DNA of 64,000 bases from contig NZ_LT707064.1 of NCBI RefSeq assembly GCF_900156465.1, positions 3,735,001 through 3,799,000 of the forward strand, given 5' to 3'. The stretch is from Pseudomonas sp. 7SR1 (lineage in GTDB: Bacteria; Pseudomonadota; Gammaproteobacteria; Pseudomonadales; Pseudomonadaceae). Below are positions 41,416 to 49,744 of the stretch, in pieces (within the stretch, counting starts at the first letter, position 1; each line of letters starts with the position of its first letter). A program made the position numbers and the translations under genes. The notes beneath the pieces were generated by a model that saw only the letters and a program-made list of their open reading frames with translations, made no database searches and was not told the origin of the DNA.

Positions 41416-41777
41416 CAGAGCGTGATCACCTGGTCGTAACGGTCAATGAGAGCGGTGATGTCTTGGGCGGTCAGCACCTTCATGTCGTCCAGCGCCAGGG
41501 CCGCGGTGTCGATACCGCGCCGGGCGGCACTGTCGGCGCAGACGAAGAGCGCTTCCACGCCGAACATCGGCAAAGCCTGCAGGTTCGCGCTGAGGTCTTT
41601 CTGCTGGACGGCCCTGGCATCCTGGCCGGCGAGCAGCTGGAGCACACCGTCATCGAGAAAGAGCAGGCCAATGGGCAGGTCGAACGCACCACCGGCCAGC
41701 ACGATATCCAGGGCTTCCCGGGCACCGGGACCCGACCACGGGGACTGGCGGCTGATGAGCAGCAGGGACTTGGCCAT
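41415..41777 (-). CDS. tusC: sulfurtransferase complex subunit TusC
   Basis: A 120-aa DsrF/TusC subunit of the TusBCD complex. The start is the ATG at 41777 (MAKSLLLISRQSPWSG), which overlaps the tusD stop by one base as TGATG. The frame is open upstream but would run through tusD. The central FDLPIGLLFLDDGVLQLL segment is typical of the DsrE/F fold. Transcribed with tusD, tusB, tusE and ybiB. Confidence 0.93.
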   Translation of the reverse strand: MAKSLLLISRQSPWSGPGAREALDIVLAGGAFDLPIGLLFLDDGVLQLLAGQDARAVQQKDLSANLQALPMFGVEALFVCADSAARRGIDTAALALDDMKVLTAQDITALIDRYDQVITL

Positions 41778-42169
41778 CACGCGCCTCCAAAGCAGATCAA
41801 ACGGTCGGCATCCTGGATCGCATCGTGCAACTGGCCCAACCCGGACAAGGCCCAAGGCGCCTCGACGCTGACCGCCGAACGCTGGTAGCGCCGGGCTTCG
41901 TCTTCGTCCAGCACGCCACGGCGCAATGCCGCGGCGATGCACACCACGCCGTCGAGTCGGTTATCGCTGACGAAGGCGCGCCATTGCCGGGGCAAGTCCT
42001 GTTCGTCCTGTGGCGTGACCACGCCGCTGTCGGCGTTATGGACGCCGTCCTGATAGAAAAACAGCCGCACGATCTCGTGCCCGCCGGCCAGCGCGGCCTG
42101 GGCGAACAGCAAGGCGCGGCGCGAGGAGGGGGCGTGGGCGGCGGAAAACAGCGCGATGGCGAACTTCAT
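41777..42169 (-). CDS. tusD: sulfurtransferase complex subunit TusD
   Basis: A 130-aa DsrE/TusD subunit, the catalytic part of TusBCD. The active cysteine corresponds to C77 in GVVCIAAALRRGVLDEDEA. The start at 42169 (MKFAIALFSAAHAPSSRRA) is the family start; ten upstream codons are open but unlikely. It is the first gene of the tusDCBE-ybiB unit. TusA, which feeds this complex, is not in the window. Confidence 0.95.
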   Translation of the reverse strand: MKFAIALFSAAHAPSSRRALLFAQAALAGGHEIVRLFFYQDGVHNADSGVVTPQDEQDLPRQWRAFVSDNRLDGVVCIAAALRRGVLDEDEARRYQRSAVSVEAPWALSGLGQLHDAIQDADRLICFGGA

Positions 42170-42334
42170 GACAGACCCGATGAGCAAAACTGCGGCCATG
42201 ATAAAGCTTTATGGGCGCAGCGGCGATTGCCAGGCGATTCAACACAAGGGACGTGGTTTGAAGGCTGTGTGGCGAGGGAGTTTAGCGAAACGTCGCGCCA
42301 CCCCGCGCCAGAGATGATACCCAGTCCATTCGGG

Positions 42335-42664
42335 CTACTGCTCGAGGCCATGCAGCTCGCAATATTCTTCCCAGTCCATTCCTGCCATTTCCGCCACTTC
42401 CTTATGCACTTCCAGGCGCTGCACCTGGTAGTCCTGGGGTGAGGCGGCGGTCAGTTGCAGGGTCAGTTCCCAAGCGAACAGGCCCAGGCGCTCGGCCTCG
42501 GCTTCGAACGCTTCATGCAGCCGCTCGGCACGGTACTGCGCCGGTGTCTCGCCCTTGGCCTGGGCCAGCAGCGGGTTGAGGTTATCCAGTTCCACACGCA
42601 GTTCGGGACGCTCATCGAGGAATCTGTCCAAGGCCCGTTCATGTTGCTCTTCGCTTGCCGCCAT
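42335..42664 (-). CDS. conserved hypothetical protein
   Basis: A 109-aa acidic, helical, cytoplasmic protein (MAASEEQHERALDRFLDE start; EMAGMDWEEYCELHGLEQ end) that I do not recognise with confidence. The start at 42664 is well supported by AAAGGAG five bases upstream. It contains a single cysteine near the C-terminus and no membrane segment. It lies 165 bases upstream of tusD on the same strand, with a degraded REP-like sequence (tgtggcgagggag at 42269) between them, so co-transcription with tus is uncertain. Confidence 0.75.
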   Translation of the reverse strand: MAASEEQHERALDRFLDERPELRVELDNLNPLLAQAKGETPAQYRAERLHEAFEAEAERLGLFAWELTLQLTAASPQDYQVQRLEVHKEVAEMAGMDWEEYCELHGLEQ

Positions 42665-42801
42665 GGTCACTCCTTTGGGATTGCGAGAAGTCTCACAGGT
42701 TGCGCGAATCGTTGCCCTCTGTCCCGTATAAATTTGAGTAAAGCAGCACGAAGGCGAGTGTCGCAGTGCTACAGTCCGCTTTTTTTCGATGAGTGAACGC
42801 A

Positions 42802-43152
42802 ATGCGAATGTTGACGGTGGCCCTGGCCGCGACCCTGCTGGCCGGCTGCGCAGGCTCGGCGATGAACCAGGCCAGGACGCAAGCCCCTTACAAGACCATG
42901 ACGTCCGACAAGCCGGAACAGGTCGTGGCCCAGTGCGTGCAGTTTTCCTGGCAGGATGAAGCGGTGTTCGGCGAGGACGCCGGCGCCTACCTGCAACCGG
43001 GCAAGAAAGGTGGCTCGACGGTGTATACCCGTTCCGCCGAATCCTTTGTCGACCTGCAGACCGACGCCACCGGCACGACATTGAACTATTACGCCCGGCA
43101 CGACGATTTCGTGGCCAAGCGCCGGTTGGCGGCGCTGGCGACCTGCTTGTAG
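42802..43152 (+). CDS. small lipoprotein, function unknown
   Basis: A 116-aa exported lipoprotein. The lipobox LLAGC places the acylated cysteine at C16 after a short signal peptide (MRMLTVALAATLLAGC). The mature part has a second and third cysteine (QCVQFSW, ATCL) that might form a disulfide. I do not recognise a family. The ATG at 42802 is chosen over a GTG at 42793. It is divergent from the gene at 42335. Confidence 0.8.
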   Translation: MRMLTVALAATLLAGCAGSAMNQARTQAPYKTMTSDKPEQVVAQCVQFSWQDEAVFGEDAGAYLQPGKKGGSTVYTRSAESFVDLQTDATGTTLNYYARHDDFVAKRRLAALATCL

Positions 43153-43307
43153 AGCGCTCGCACCAACGCTGCGGACTCTGCGCAGAGCCCTCAAACGCTG
43201 GCCCGTTTCAGCGAATGATCCGAGTCCTGTCATCGCCAGGGCTCAGGATCATTGGCTCGAACAAAAGCAATGCCCGCTCCGCAGCCCGCTTCCATCCGCA
43301 TCGCGTA

Positions 43308-43742
43308 TCAATCGGCGGGAAGCAGGCGTTTCTGGAAAAAGAAACGCGTGTGACCCGGTGGGTAGTCGTCGATCTGTCCGCAGGCGGTGAAACCGAGCTT
43401 GCGATAGAACGTCGGCGCCTGGAAATCGAAGGTGTCCAGCCAGATACCGATGCAATCCTGCTCCCTCGCCAGGGTTTCGGCCAACTGCATCAGTTCACTG
43501 CCCAGGCCTTGTCCCCGAGCCTCTTGCGGCACCGACAACAATTCGATGAACAGCCAGCGATAGAACAGGCGCCCGTAGAGGCCGCCCAGGATCTCATCGC
43601 TTTGCTCGTCCCGCACCAGCCATGCCACCAGTTGCGATGCGCCGTCGCCGGCCTGGGAGACGTTGTAGCTGCGCAGCGGCGCCAGGATGGCCTCGCGTTC
43701 TTCAGCGGTGGGGGTGTCCGTACGTTCGATTCGCAGCGTCAT
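43308..43742 (-). CDS. GNAT family N-acetyltransferase
   Basis: A 144-aa GNAT protein with the acetyl-CoA site in SVPQEARGQGLGSELMQLAE (near residues 70-90, the RGxGxGxxL pattern) and the common terminal FYRKLGFTACGQIDDYPPGHTR segment (positions about 110-133). The FLLRPxPGH-like ending suggests an amine or small-molecule acceptor, but none can be named. It stands alone between two plus-strand genes. Confidence 0.88.
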   Translation of the reverse strand: MTLRIERTDTPTAEEREAILAPLRSYNVSQAGDGASQLVAWLVRDEQSDEILGGLYGRLFYRWLFIELLSVPQEARGQGLGSELMQLAETLAREQDCIGIWLDTFDFQAPTFYRKLGFTACGQIDDYPPGHTRFFFQKRLLPAD

Positions 43743-43905
43743 CGGCGATGTCCTTGGGCATGGGGTGGCAAGCCGTACGAGCCTATCCCAAAGGCTTGCG
43801 TGACGTCACCCGGTCGACGGCGCACGGGCGGATTTCGTAAACCGGGCCATACTGCCTGATGCCCTTGATGCGATCCTGACCCTTAAAACAAGAAGAGACC
43901 GACTC

Positions 43906-45633
43906 ATGAAGTTCCAATCCTTTGCCCGGATCCTTGTCGCCACCTCCCTGACTTTGAGCGGCTTGCCTGCGCAATCCGCGTCCCAGGCCCCCGTCGCCGC
44001 CGAAAATGGCATGGTGGTCACCGCCCAGCACCTGGCGACCCATGTCGGCGTCGATGTGCTCAAGAAAGGTGGCAATGCCGTGGATGCGGCGGTGGCGGTG
44101 GGGTATGCCCTGGCGGTGGTGTATCCGGCGGCCGGTAACCTGGGCGGCGGTGGGTTCATGACCCTGCAACTGGCCGATGGGCGCAAGACGTTCCTGGATT
44201 TTCGCGAGAAAGCCCCGTTGGCCGCCACCGCCGACATGTACCTGGACAAGGACGGTAACGTCATCCCCGAACTCAGCACCCGCGGGCACCTGGCGGTGGG
44301 TGTGCCCGGCACGGTTTCCGGCATGGAACTGGCCCTGCAGAAATACGGCAGCATGTCTCGGGCGGAGCTGATGGCGCCGGCCATCCGTCTGGCCGATGAA
44401 GGTTTCACCCTGGAGCAGGGCGATGTGGAACTGCTGGAGACCGCCACCGATCTGTTCAGGAAGGACATGCGCGACTCCGGCGCGATCTTCCTGCATAACG
44501 GCGAGCCGATGCAGGTCGGCCAGAAGCTGGTGCAAAAGGACCTCGCCAGGACCCTGCGGGAAATCTCGGCCAAGGGCGCCGACGGCTTCTATAAAGGCTG
44601 GGTCGCCGACGCCCTCGTGACGTCCAGCCAGGCCAACAAAGGCATCATCACCCAGGCCGACCTGGACAAGTACAAGACCCGAGAACTGGCCCCGGTGGAG
44701 TGTGACTATCGCGGCTACCACATCATCTCGGCGCCACCGCCCAGTTCCGGCGGCGTGGTGCTGTGCCAGATCATGAACATCCTCGATGGCTATCCCATGA
44801 AGGAGCTGGGCTTCCATTCGGCCCAGGGCATGCATTACCAGATCGAAGCCATGCGTCACGCCTACGTGGACCGCAACAGCTACCTGGGCGACCCGGACTT
44901 CGTGCAGAACCCCATCGACCATCTGCTGGACAAGAACTACGCCGCCAAGCTGCGGGCCGCCATCGAACCGCAGAAGGCCGGTGACTCACAGAAGATCAAG
45001 CCCGGCGTGGCGCCCCACGAAGGCAGTAACACCACCCACTATTCGATCGTCGATCGGTGGGGCAACGCGGTTTCGGTCACCTATACCCTCAACGACTGGT
45101 TCGGTGCCGGAGTCATGGCGAGCAAGACCGGGGTGATCCTCAACGATGAGATGGATGACTTCACCGCCAAGGTCGGGGTACCCAACATGTACGGCCTGGT
45201 GCAGGGAGAAGCCAACGCCATCGCACCGGGCAAGGCTCCGCTGTCGTCCATGAGCCCGACCATCGTCACCAAGGACGGCAAGACTGTCATGGTGGTGGGC
45301 ACGCCCGGTGGCAGCCGTATCATCACCGCGACCTTGCTGACGATCCTCAATGTCATCGACTACGGCATGAATCTGCAGGAAGCGGTGGATGCGCCGCGCT
45401 TCCATCAACAGTGGATGCCGGAAGAAACCAACCTGGAAACCTTCGCCGCCAGCCCCGACACGCAGAAGATCCTCGAAAGCTGGGGGCACAAGTTCGCAGG
45501 GCCCCAGGACCCGAACCATATCGCCGCGATCCTGGTGGGCGCCCCGTCGCTGGGAGGCAAGCCGGTGGGCAAGAATCGTTTCTACGGCGCCAACGATCCA
45601 CGCCGCAATACAGGGCTGTCCCTGGGCTATTGA
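43906..45633 (+). CDS. ggt: gamma-glutamyltranspeptidase
   Basis: Periplasmic N-terminal nucleophile hydrolase (575 aa) that removes the gamma-glutamyl group from glutathione and related compounds. The signal peptide covers about residues 1-25. The precursor is expected to cleave itself before T376 (NTTHYSIVD), which becomes the catalytic residue of the small subunit. The oxyanion-type GTPGGSRIITA segment is present near 465-475. The family usually has 560-590 residues. An isochorismatase-like gene follows at 18 bases and is probably co-transcribed. Confidence 0.95.
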   Translation: MKFQSFARILVATSLTLSGLPAQSASQAPVAAENGMVVTAQHLATHVGVDVLKKGGNAVDAAVAVGYALAVVYPAAGNLGGGGFMTLQLADGRKTFLDFREKAPLAATADMYLDKDGNVIPELSTRGHLAVGVPGTVSGMELALQKYGSMSRAELMAPAIRLADEGFTLEQGDVELLETATDLFRKDMRDSGAIFLHNGEPMQVGQKLVQKDLARTLREISAKGADGFYKGWVADALVTSSQANKGIITQADLDKYKTRELAPVECDYRGYHIISAPPPSSGGVVLCQIMNILDGYPMKELGFHSAQGMHYQIEAMRHAYVDRNSYLGDPDFVQNPIDHLLDKNYAAKLRAAIEPQKAGDSQKIKPGVAPHEGSNTTHYSIVDRWGNAVSVTYTLNDWFGAGVMASKTGVILNDEMDDFTAKVGVPNMYGLVQGEANAIAPGKAPLSSMSPTIVTKDGKTVMVVGTPGGSRIITATLLTILNVIDYGMNLQEAVDAPRFHQQWMPEETNLETFAASPDTQKILESWGHKFAGPQDPNHIAAILVGAPSLGGKPVGKNRFYGANDPRRNTGLSLGY

Positions 45634-45651
45634 CCATTGGAAGAGCAAGAC

Positions 45652-46185
45652 ATGAACACGGCATTGCTGATCATCGACGTCCAGAGCGGGTTGTGTGCCG
45701 GCCAAGAAGAGTGCTTCGGCAGTGAACGCCTGGTCCGGACCATCAACGAGCTCAGTGCCAGGGCCCGGGCCCTCGGCTTGCCGGTGATCCTGGTCCAGCA
45801 TGAAGAACTGGACGGCTCACTGACCTACGGCAGTGCCGCCTGGCAACTGGCCGATGGGCTGGTCACCGGCGCGGACGACCTGCGGGTGCGCAAGACCGCT
45901 GCGGATGCGTTCTACCAGACCGATCTGCTGGCCCTGTTGCAGGCCCGGGGCATCGATCGCGTGGTGATTTGCGGGCTGCAGACCGACTACTGCATCAATG
46001 CCACGGTGCGCCAGGCGCATGCCCTGGGATACGAGGTGGTCCTGGCCGCCGACGCCCATTCGACGGTGGATAACGGCAGCATGGCGGCCGAACAGATCAT
46101 CGCCGATCACAACCATCGGCTGGGGCGGCTAAGCAGCGCGGTATCGCGGATCGACGTAGTACCGGTCGCTGAGGTGCGCCTGTAG
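45652..46185 (+). CDS. isochorismatase-family cysteine hydrolase
   Basis: A 177-aa hydrolase of the isochorismatase/nicotinamidase superfamily. The catalytic triad can be read as D9 (LLIIDVQ), K81 and C114 (GLQTDYCINATVR), with the cis-peptide-type GLQTD region before the cysteine. The substrate is not defined; members act on amides and isochorismate. The ATG at 45652 follows a GGAAGAG site. Its closeness to ggt hints at a shared transcript. Confidence 0.88.
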   Translation: MNTALLIIDVQSGLCAGQEECFGSERLVRTINELSARARALGLPVILVQHEELDGSLTYGSAAWQLADGLVTGADDLRVRKTAADAFYQTDLLALLQARGIDRVVICGLQTDYCINATVRQAHALGYEVVLAADAHSTVDNGSMAAEQIIADHNHRLGRLSSAVSRIDVVPVAEVRL

Positions 46186-46192
46186 CAGGCCG

Positions 46193-47053
46193 TCAGGGCG
46201 CGCCGAAGACCATGGTCCAGTAGACCCCCGCATCGCTGCGCGAGTTGCTGGCGGAGGCCGCGCCGACCTGGGTGAACATCGGGTTCATCAAGTTGGCGCA
46301 ATGCCCGGGGCTGGCGAGCCAGTCGCGCATGGCCTGGCTCGGCGTGCGTTGGCCGGCGGCGATGTTCTCGCCGAGTTTGCGCCCACGAAAGCCGGCGCTC
46401 TTGGCCCGGTCGGAGGTGGAGCGGCCATCGGGGTCGCGGTGGGAGAAGTAGTTGCCACGCGCCATGGCCCGGCTGTGACCTTCGGCAGCGGTGCCCAGCG
46501 CGGCATTCCAGCTCAACGGTCGAGCCGCCGCGAAGCGCTGGCGACCACACATCCGGGGCTTGGCCCTGGCGGCATTGACCTGGGCCAGCAGTGATTTGTC
46601 CGCCGGCGCCTCGTCACTCATGCGCGCACCGCCCAAGGGCTGCGCCAATACCACGCGCCATTCATCCCCGATCCGATTGATGCCAATGTCCGCGTACTGG
46701 CTGTCCAGTAGCGCCGAGCAATGTTCTTCCGCCAGTATCTCGAACGCTTCGTCGGCATCCCGTGCGTCGGTCAGGCGGATGCTGCGCACGGTCCGGGCCT
46801 GGTAGCCTTCGTCCATCAGGGTTTCGCGCAGACCGCCCCGAAAGCCGATCGGCAAGGCCAGCTTGGCACGCAACACCAGGGGCGGGGCGGCGCGCATCGT
46901 TCGCCATTCGCATCGATGGGACTGGCTGCGGTAGTCATTGATGGCGTTCACCAGTTGCCCTTCACCCCGGGCATGGGCCGGGCTGGCGGACAGAGGAAGC
47001 AGGAACGGGAGACACAGCGAGGCAAAACGGCGAGAGAGAACCGAGTGGCGCAT
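46193..47053 (-). CDS. exported tandem CAP/SCP-domain protein
   Basis: A 286-aa secreted protein with a signal peptide (about 1-28, ending SPAHA). The C-terminal half (about 150-286) is a clear CAP domain: AAEGHSRAMARGNYFSH, then GENIAAG and WLASPGHCANLMNP. The N-terminal half (about 32-135) looks like a degenerate copy of the same fold (LVNAINDYRSQSHRCEW ... DIGINRIGDEWRVVLAQPL) that has lost the active-site histidine/glutamate pattern. The start at 47053 is chosen because it begins the signal peptide. Bacterial CAP proteins have no settled function. Confidence 0.85.
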   Translation of the reverse strand: MRHSVLSRRFASLCLPFLLPLSASPAHARGEGQLVNAINDYRSQSHRCEWRTMRAAPPLVLRAKLALPIGFRGGLRETLMDEGYQARTVRSIRLTDARDADEAFEILAEEHCSALLDSQYADIGINRIGDEWRVVLAQPLGGARMSDEAPADKSLLAQVNAARAKPRMCGRQRFAAARPLSWNAALGTAAEGHSRAMARGNYFSHRDPDGRSTSDRAKSAGFRGRKLGENIAAGQRTPSQAMRDWLASPGHCANLMNPMFTQVGAASASNSRSDAGVYWTMVFGAP

Positions 47054-47265
47054 GAATGAACAGCTCTGGAGGACGGGATTGCTGGAACGCCGCGGAGGGC
47101 GCCGATCAGCCCGCAAACCTGTGGTTCCGGGCTGGGGTAGGACTGTGGATTTTCAAACTGGTTTCAGAAGGGGCGAGGATTAAATGCATGACGCCTGAAT
47201 GCCGCCCTGTCGCAAGGGCGCCCAGGGGGGGCGATGCGGGAGCGGGGGACGGGAGAGAATGGCAT

Positions 47266-48225
47266 TCACTTCGCTGCTTCGGCCATCGGCGCCTTGATCC
47301 GCTCGGCCTTGCGCCAGGTCAGCAACACGATGCCTGTCACCACGATCGCGCCGCCGAGCACCTGGCCGGGATTGAGCATCTGGTCCAGCACCAGCCAGCC
47401 GATGAGCAGGGTCGCCAGCGGTTCGATGTTCATCACCGGCGCATTGCGCGGCATGTCCAGGCGCGGCACGCACATGAACAGCACGATGAACCCTGTGCCA
47501 TAGAGCACCACCAGCGTGGCCAGGGCCAACCAGCCCACATGGGTCGCGGGCAGGTCGAGGCCGCCGGGCAGGGCGCCCGTCAGGCCGGCCAGGTTGACGC
47601 TGCTGAACACGATGAAAATCGTCAGCAGGCTGCGCACCGAGCCGCGCACCTGGGACAGCTTGTGATCGGTGATCCACAACGCACACGCGAAGACGCACGC
47701 GGCGCAGAATGCCAGGCCGACGCCCAGCAGCCATTGCGGGCCGACATCCGCCTGGGACGACAATCGCGACGGCACCTCCAGCACGAACACCAGGCCGACC
47801 AGGATCATGCCCATCAAGGCCGCCGTCCGGGCGGTGGGGCGGGGGCCGCCAAGGGCCCAGGTCAACAGGGCCAGCAGGATCGGAAACAGGTTGCCCACCA
47901 ACAGCGCCAGCGCCACCGGCACTCGCGCCACGGCTGAATACAGGCAAAGGCTCTGGGCAGCGATCAACAGGCCGAGGACCAGTTGCCAGCGCCATGCGCC
48001 GACCGGCAGGCGCAAGCTCTGCCGTTGCCACAGAACGATGGTTGCCAGTACCAACAGCGTCCCGCCCGAGCGCAGCAGGATCGCCAGCAACACCCCGGCA
48101 CCGTCATCGAAAGCCGCCCGCGCCGCGACATGGTTGCCGGCGAAGGCGCAGCCCATGCACAACAGGATCAGCACCGCGAGGTGACGGGGAAACGGGGTGG
48201 GGGTGTCGGCAGAGGAGCGGGTCAT
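47266..48225 (-). CDS. EamA/DMT-family transporter
   Basis: A 319-aa inner-membrane protein with about ten membrane helices arranged as two EamA repeats (roughly residues 15-140 and 165-305). The family exports amino acids or other metabolites; no substrate can be assigned. The ATG at 48225 (MTRSSADTPTPFP) is preferred to an earlier ATG at 48273. It is divergent from the histidine kinase gene. The 212 bases downstream contain only a weak hairpin at 47203-47220. Confidence 0.87.
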   Translation of the reverse strand: MTRSSADTPTPFPRHLAVLILLCMGCAFAGNHVAARAAFDDGAGVLLAILLRSGGTLLVLATIVLWQRQSLRLPVGAWRWQLVLGLLIAAQSLCLYSAVARVPVALALLVGNLFPILLALLTWALGGPRPTARTAALMGMILVGLVFVLEVPSRLSSQADVGPQWLLGVGLAFCAACVFACALWITDHKLSQVRGSVRSLLTIFIVFSSVNLAGLTGALPGGLDLPATHVGWLALATLVVLYGTGFIVLFMCVPRLDMPRNAPVMNIEPLATLLIGWLVLDQMLNPGQVLGGAIVVTGIVLLTWRKAERIKAPMAEAAK

Positions 48226-48518
48226 GGCAGATATCTCAAAGGCGGGACGCCGAGGCGGATAGGCTTCGGACAATTTTTAGTTATAGGTTGTCGTACGACT
48301 TGGTCTTGTACCGAAACAGACGCAAAGAGACAAGTCTCGAATCCCGAGGGCGTGCACCGTCAACCTCGAGCCGTGGACACCCCGCGTCGTGGGGCAAGGG
48401 GTGCAGAGGGCCTGACTTTCCGCGGATACCGACGCGTCCATCGGCGATTTGCTGTACAACAACTGACCGCTGCGTTGTTTTCCGCTCCGGTCCATCTGAC
48501 CTTCTCACGGAGCGACCC

Positions 48519-49649
48519 ATGCGCCTGGCCGATTTCATCGAGCACAATATCGAACCGATCCTCCAGGCTTGGGAAGATTTCGCCAGGACCATAACGCCGG
48601 CTTCGATCGGCATGGATTCGGTGGCACTGCGCGACCATGCCGAGCAAATGTTGCGGGCCATCGCCATTGACTTGCGCACCGCCCAGACCACCGAGGAGCA
48701 GATCGCCAAATCCCACGGCGACGCCCCGGCGACGGATGTCGAAACCGCGGCCGAAACCCACGCCGTCATTCGCCAGTCCTCCGGTTTCACCGTGGAACAG
48801 ATGGTCTCGGAATACCGTGCGCTACGCACCAGTGTGTTGATGCTGTGGATGCCGCAGGCCCCGTTGCAGCAAGAGCAGGCGATGTCCGATGTGATTCGCT
48901 TCAACGAGGCCGTGGACCAGGCCTTGGCGGAGTCCGTCGTGAGCTACTCGGGGGCGGTGGATGCGGCGCGCAATATGTTTCTCGGGATCCTCGGGCATGA
49001 TCTGCGCAGCCCGTTGGGTGCCATCCTGCTGGGCTCTGAAGTGCTCCTGCGCGCGGGCGACCTGCCTGCCAAGGCCACCAAGATTTCTTCGCGCATCTAC
49101 ACCAGTGTCAAGCGTGCCAACAAGATCGTCGGCGATCTGCTGGATTTCACCCGCACCCAGCTGGGGGCCGGCATACCGGTGCAGCGCTTCAGGGGAGACC
49201 TGGTCGCGGCGTGCGAAGGCATGGTGGAGGAGGCGCGCGCCTACCATCCGGAAAGCACCATCCTCTTCGAACCGCGTGGTGCCCTCGACGGGATGTTCGA
49301 CCCGGCGCGAATGGAGCAGGTGTTCTCCAACCTGATCGGCAATGCCGTGCAGCATGGGACAGAAGGCGCACCGATCACGGTTTCCCTGAGCCGGGAAGGG
49401 GATGAAGGGGTCATTGCGATCAATAACCAAGGCAAGATCATTGAAAAAGATGCCCTTGCCAGCATTTTCAATCCCCTGGTCCGTCAACTGCGCAGCGGTG
49501 ACATGCAATACGGACCCACGGCTGGCCTGGGGCTGGGACTTCACATCGCCTCGGCGATCGTATCGGCCCACCAGGGCACTATCGAGGTACATTCCCAAGC
49601 GCGGGCCGGCACTACGTTCACTGTACGCATCCCGCTCAGCCAGGCTTGA
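48519..49649 (+). CDS. soluble sensor histidine kinase with RsbRD-like N-terminal domain
   Basis: A 376-aa cytoplasmic kinase without membrane segments. Residues 1 to about 148 are helical and resemble the RsbRD N-terminal (RsbT co-antagonist) sensor domain, with the GFTVEQMVSEYRALR segment. The dimerisation/phosphoacceptor domain has H160 in LGILGHDLRSPLGAI. The ATP-binding domain shows the N box NLIGNAVQH and a GLGLGLHIA glycine box. No response regulator gene lies nearby, so it is an orphan kinase. The ATG at 48519 has ACGGAG upstream; open sequence before it overlaps the divergent transporter and is not coding. Confidence 0.88.
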   Translation: MRLADFIEHNIEPILQAWEDFARTITPASIGMDSVALRDHAEQMLRAIAIDLRTAQTTEEQIAKSHGDAPATDVETAAETHAVIRQSSGFTVEQMVSEYRALRTSVLMLWMPQAPLQQEQAMSDVIRFNEAVDQALAESVVSYSGAVDAARNMFLGILGHDLRSPLGAILLGSEVLLRAGDLPAKATKISSRIYTSVKRANKIVGDLLDFTRTQLGAGIPVQRFRGDLVAACEGMVEEARAYHPESTILFEPRGALDGMFDPARMEQVFSNLIGNAVQHGTEGAPITVSLSREGDEGVIAINNQGKIIEKDALASIFNPLVRQLRSGDMQYGPTAGLGLGLHIASAIVSAHQGTIEVHSQARAGTTFTVRIPLSQA

Positions 49650-49744
49650 GGCGTATGGCGGGACGCAGGATATTAACTTGTACGATGTCTTATCACGCGG
49701 TAAAACTGGCGTCCCCGTCCAATAATAATTAACGGAGACGTACG

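Noticed and set aside
42269-42295. TGTGGCGAGGGAG-like sequence upstream of tusD as a REP element
   Set aside because: Only the left arm resembles the repeat; no matching right arm is present, so it is mentioned only as a possible remnant.
47203-47220. Hairpin CGCCCT-gtcgca-AGGGCG after the EamA gene as a terminator
   Set aside because: The stem has only six pairs and no T run on the minus strand.
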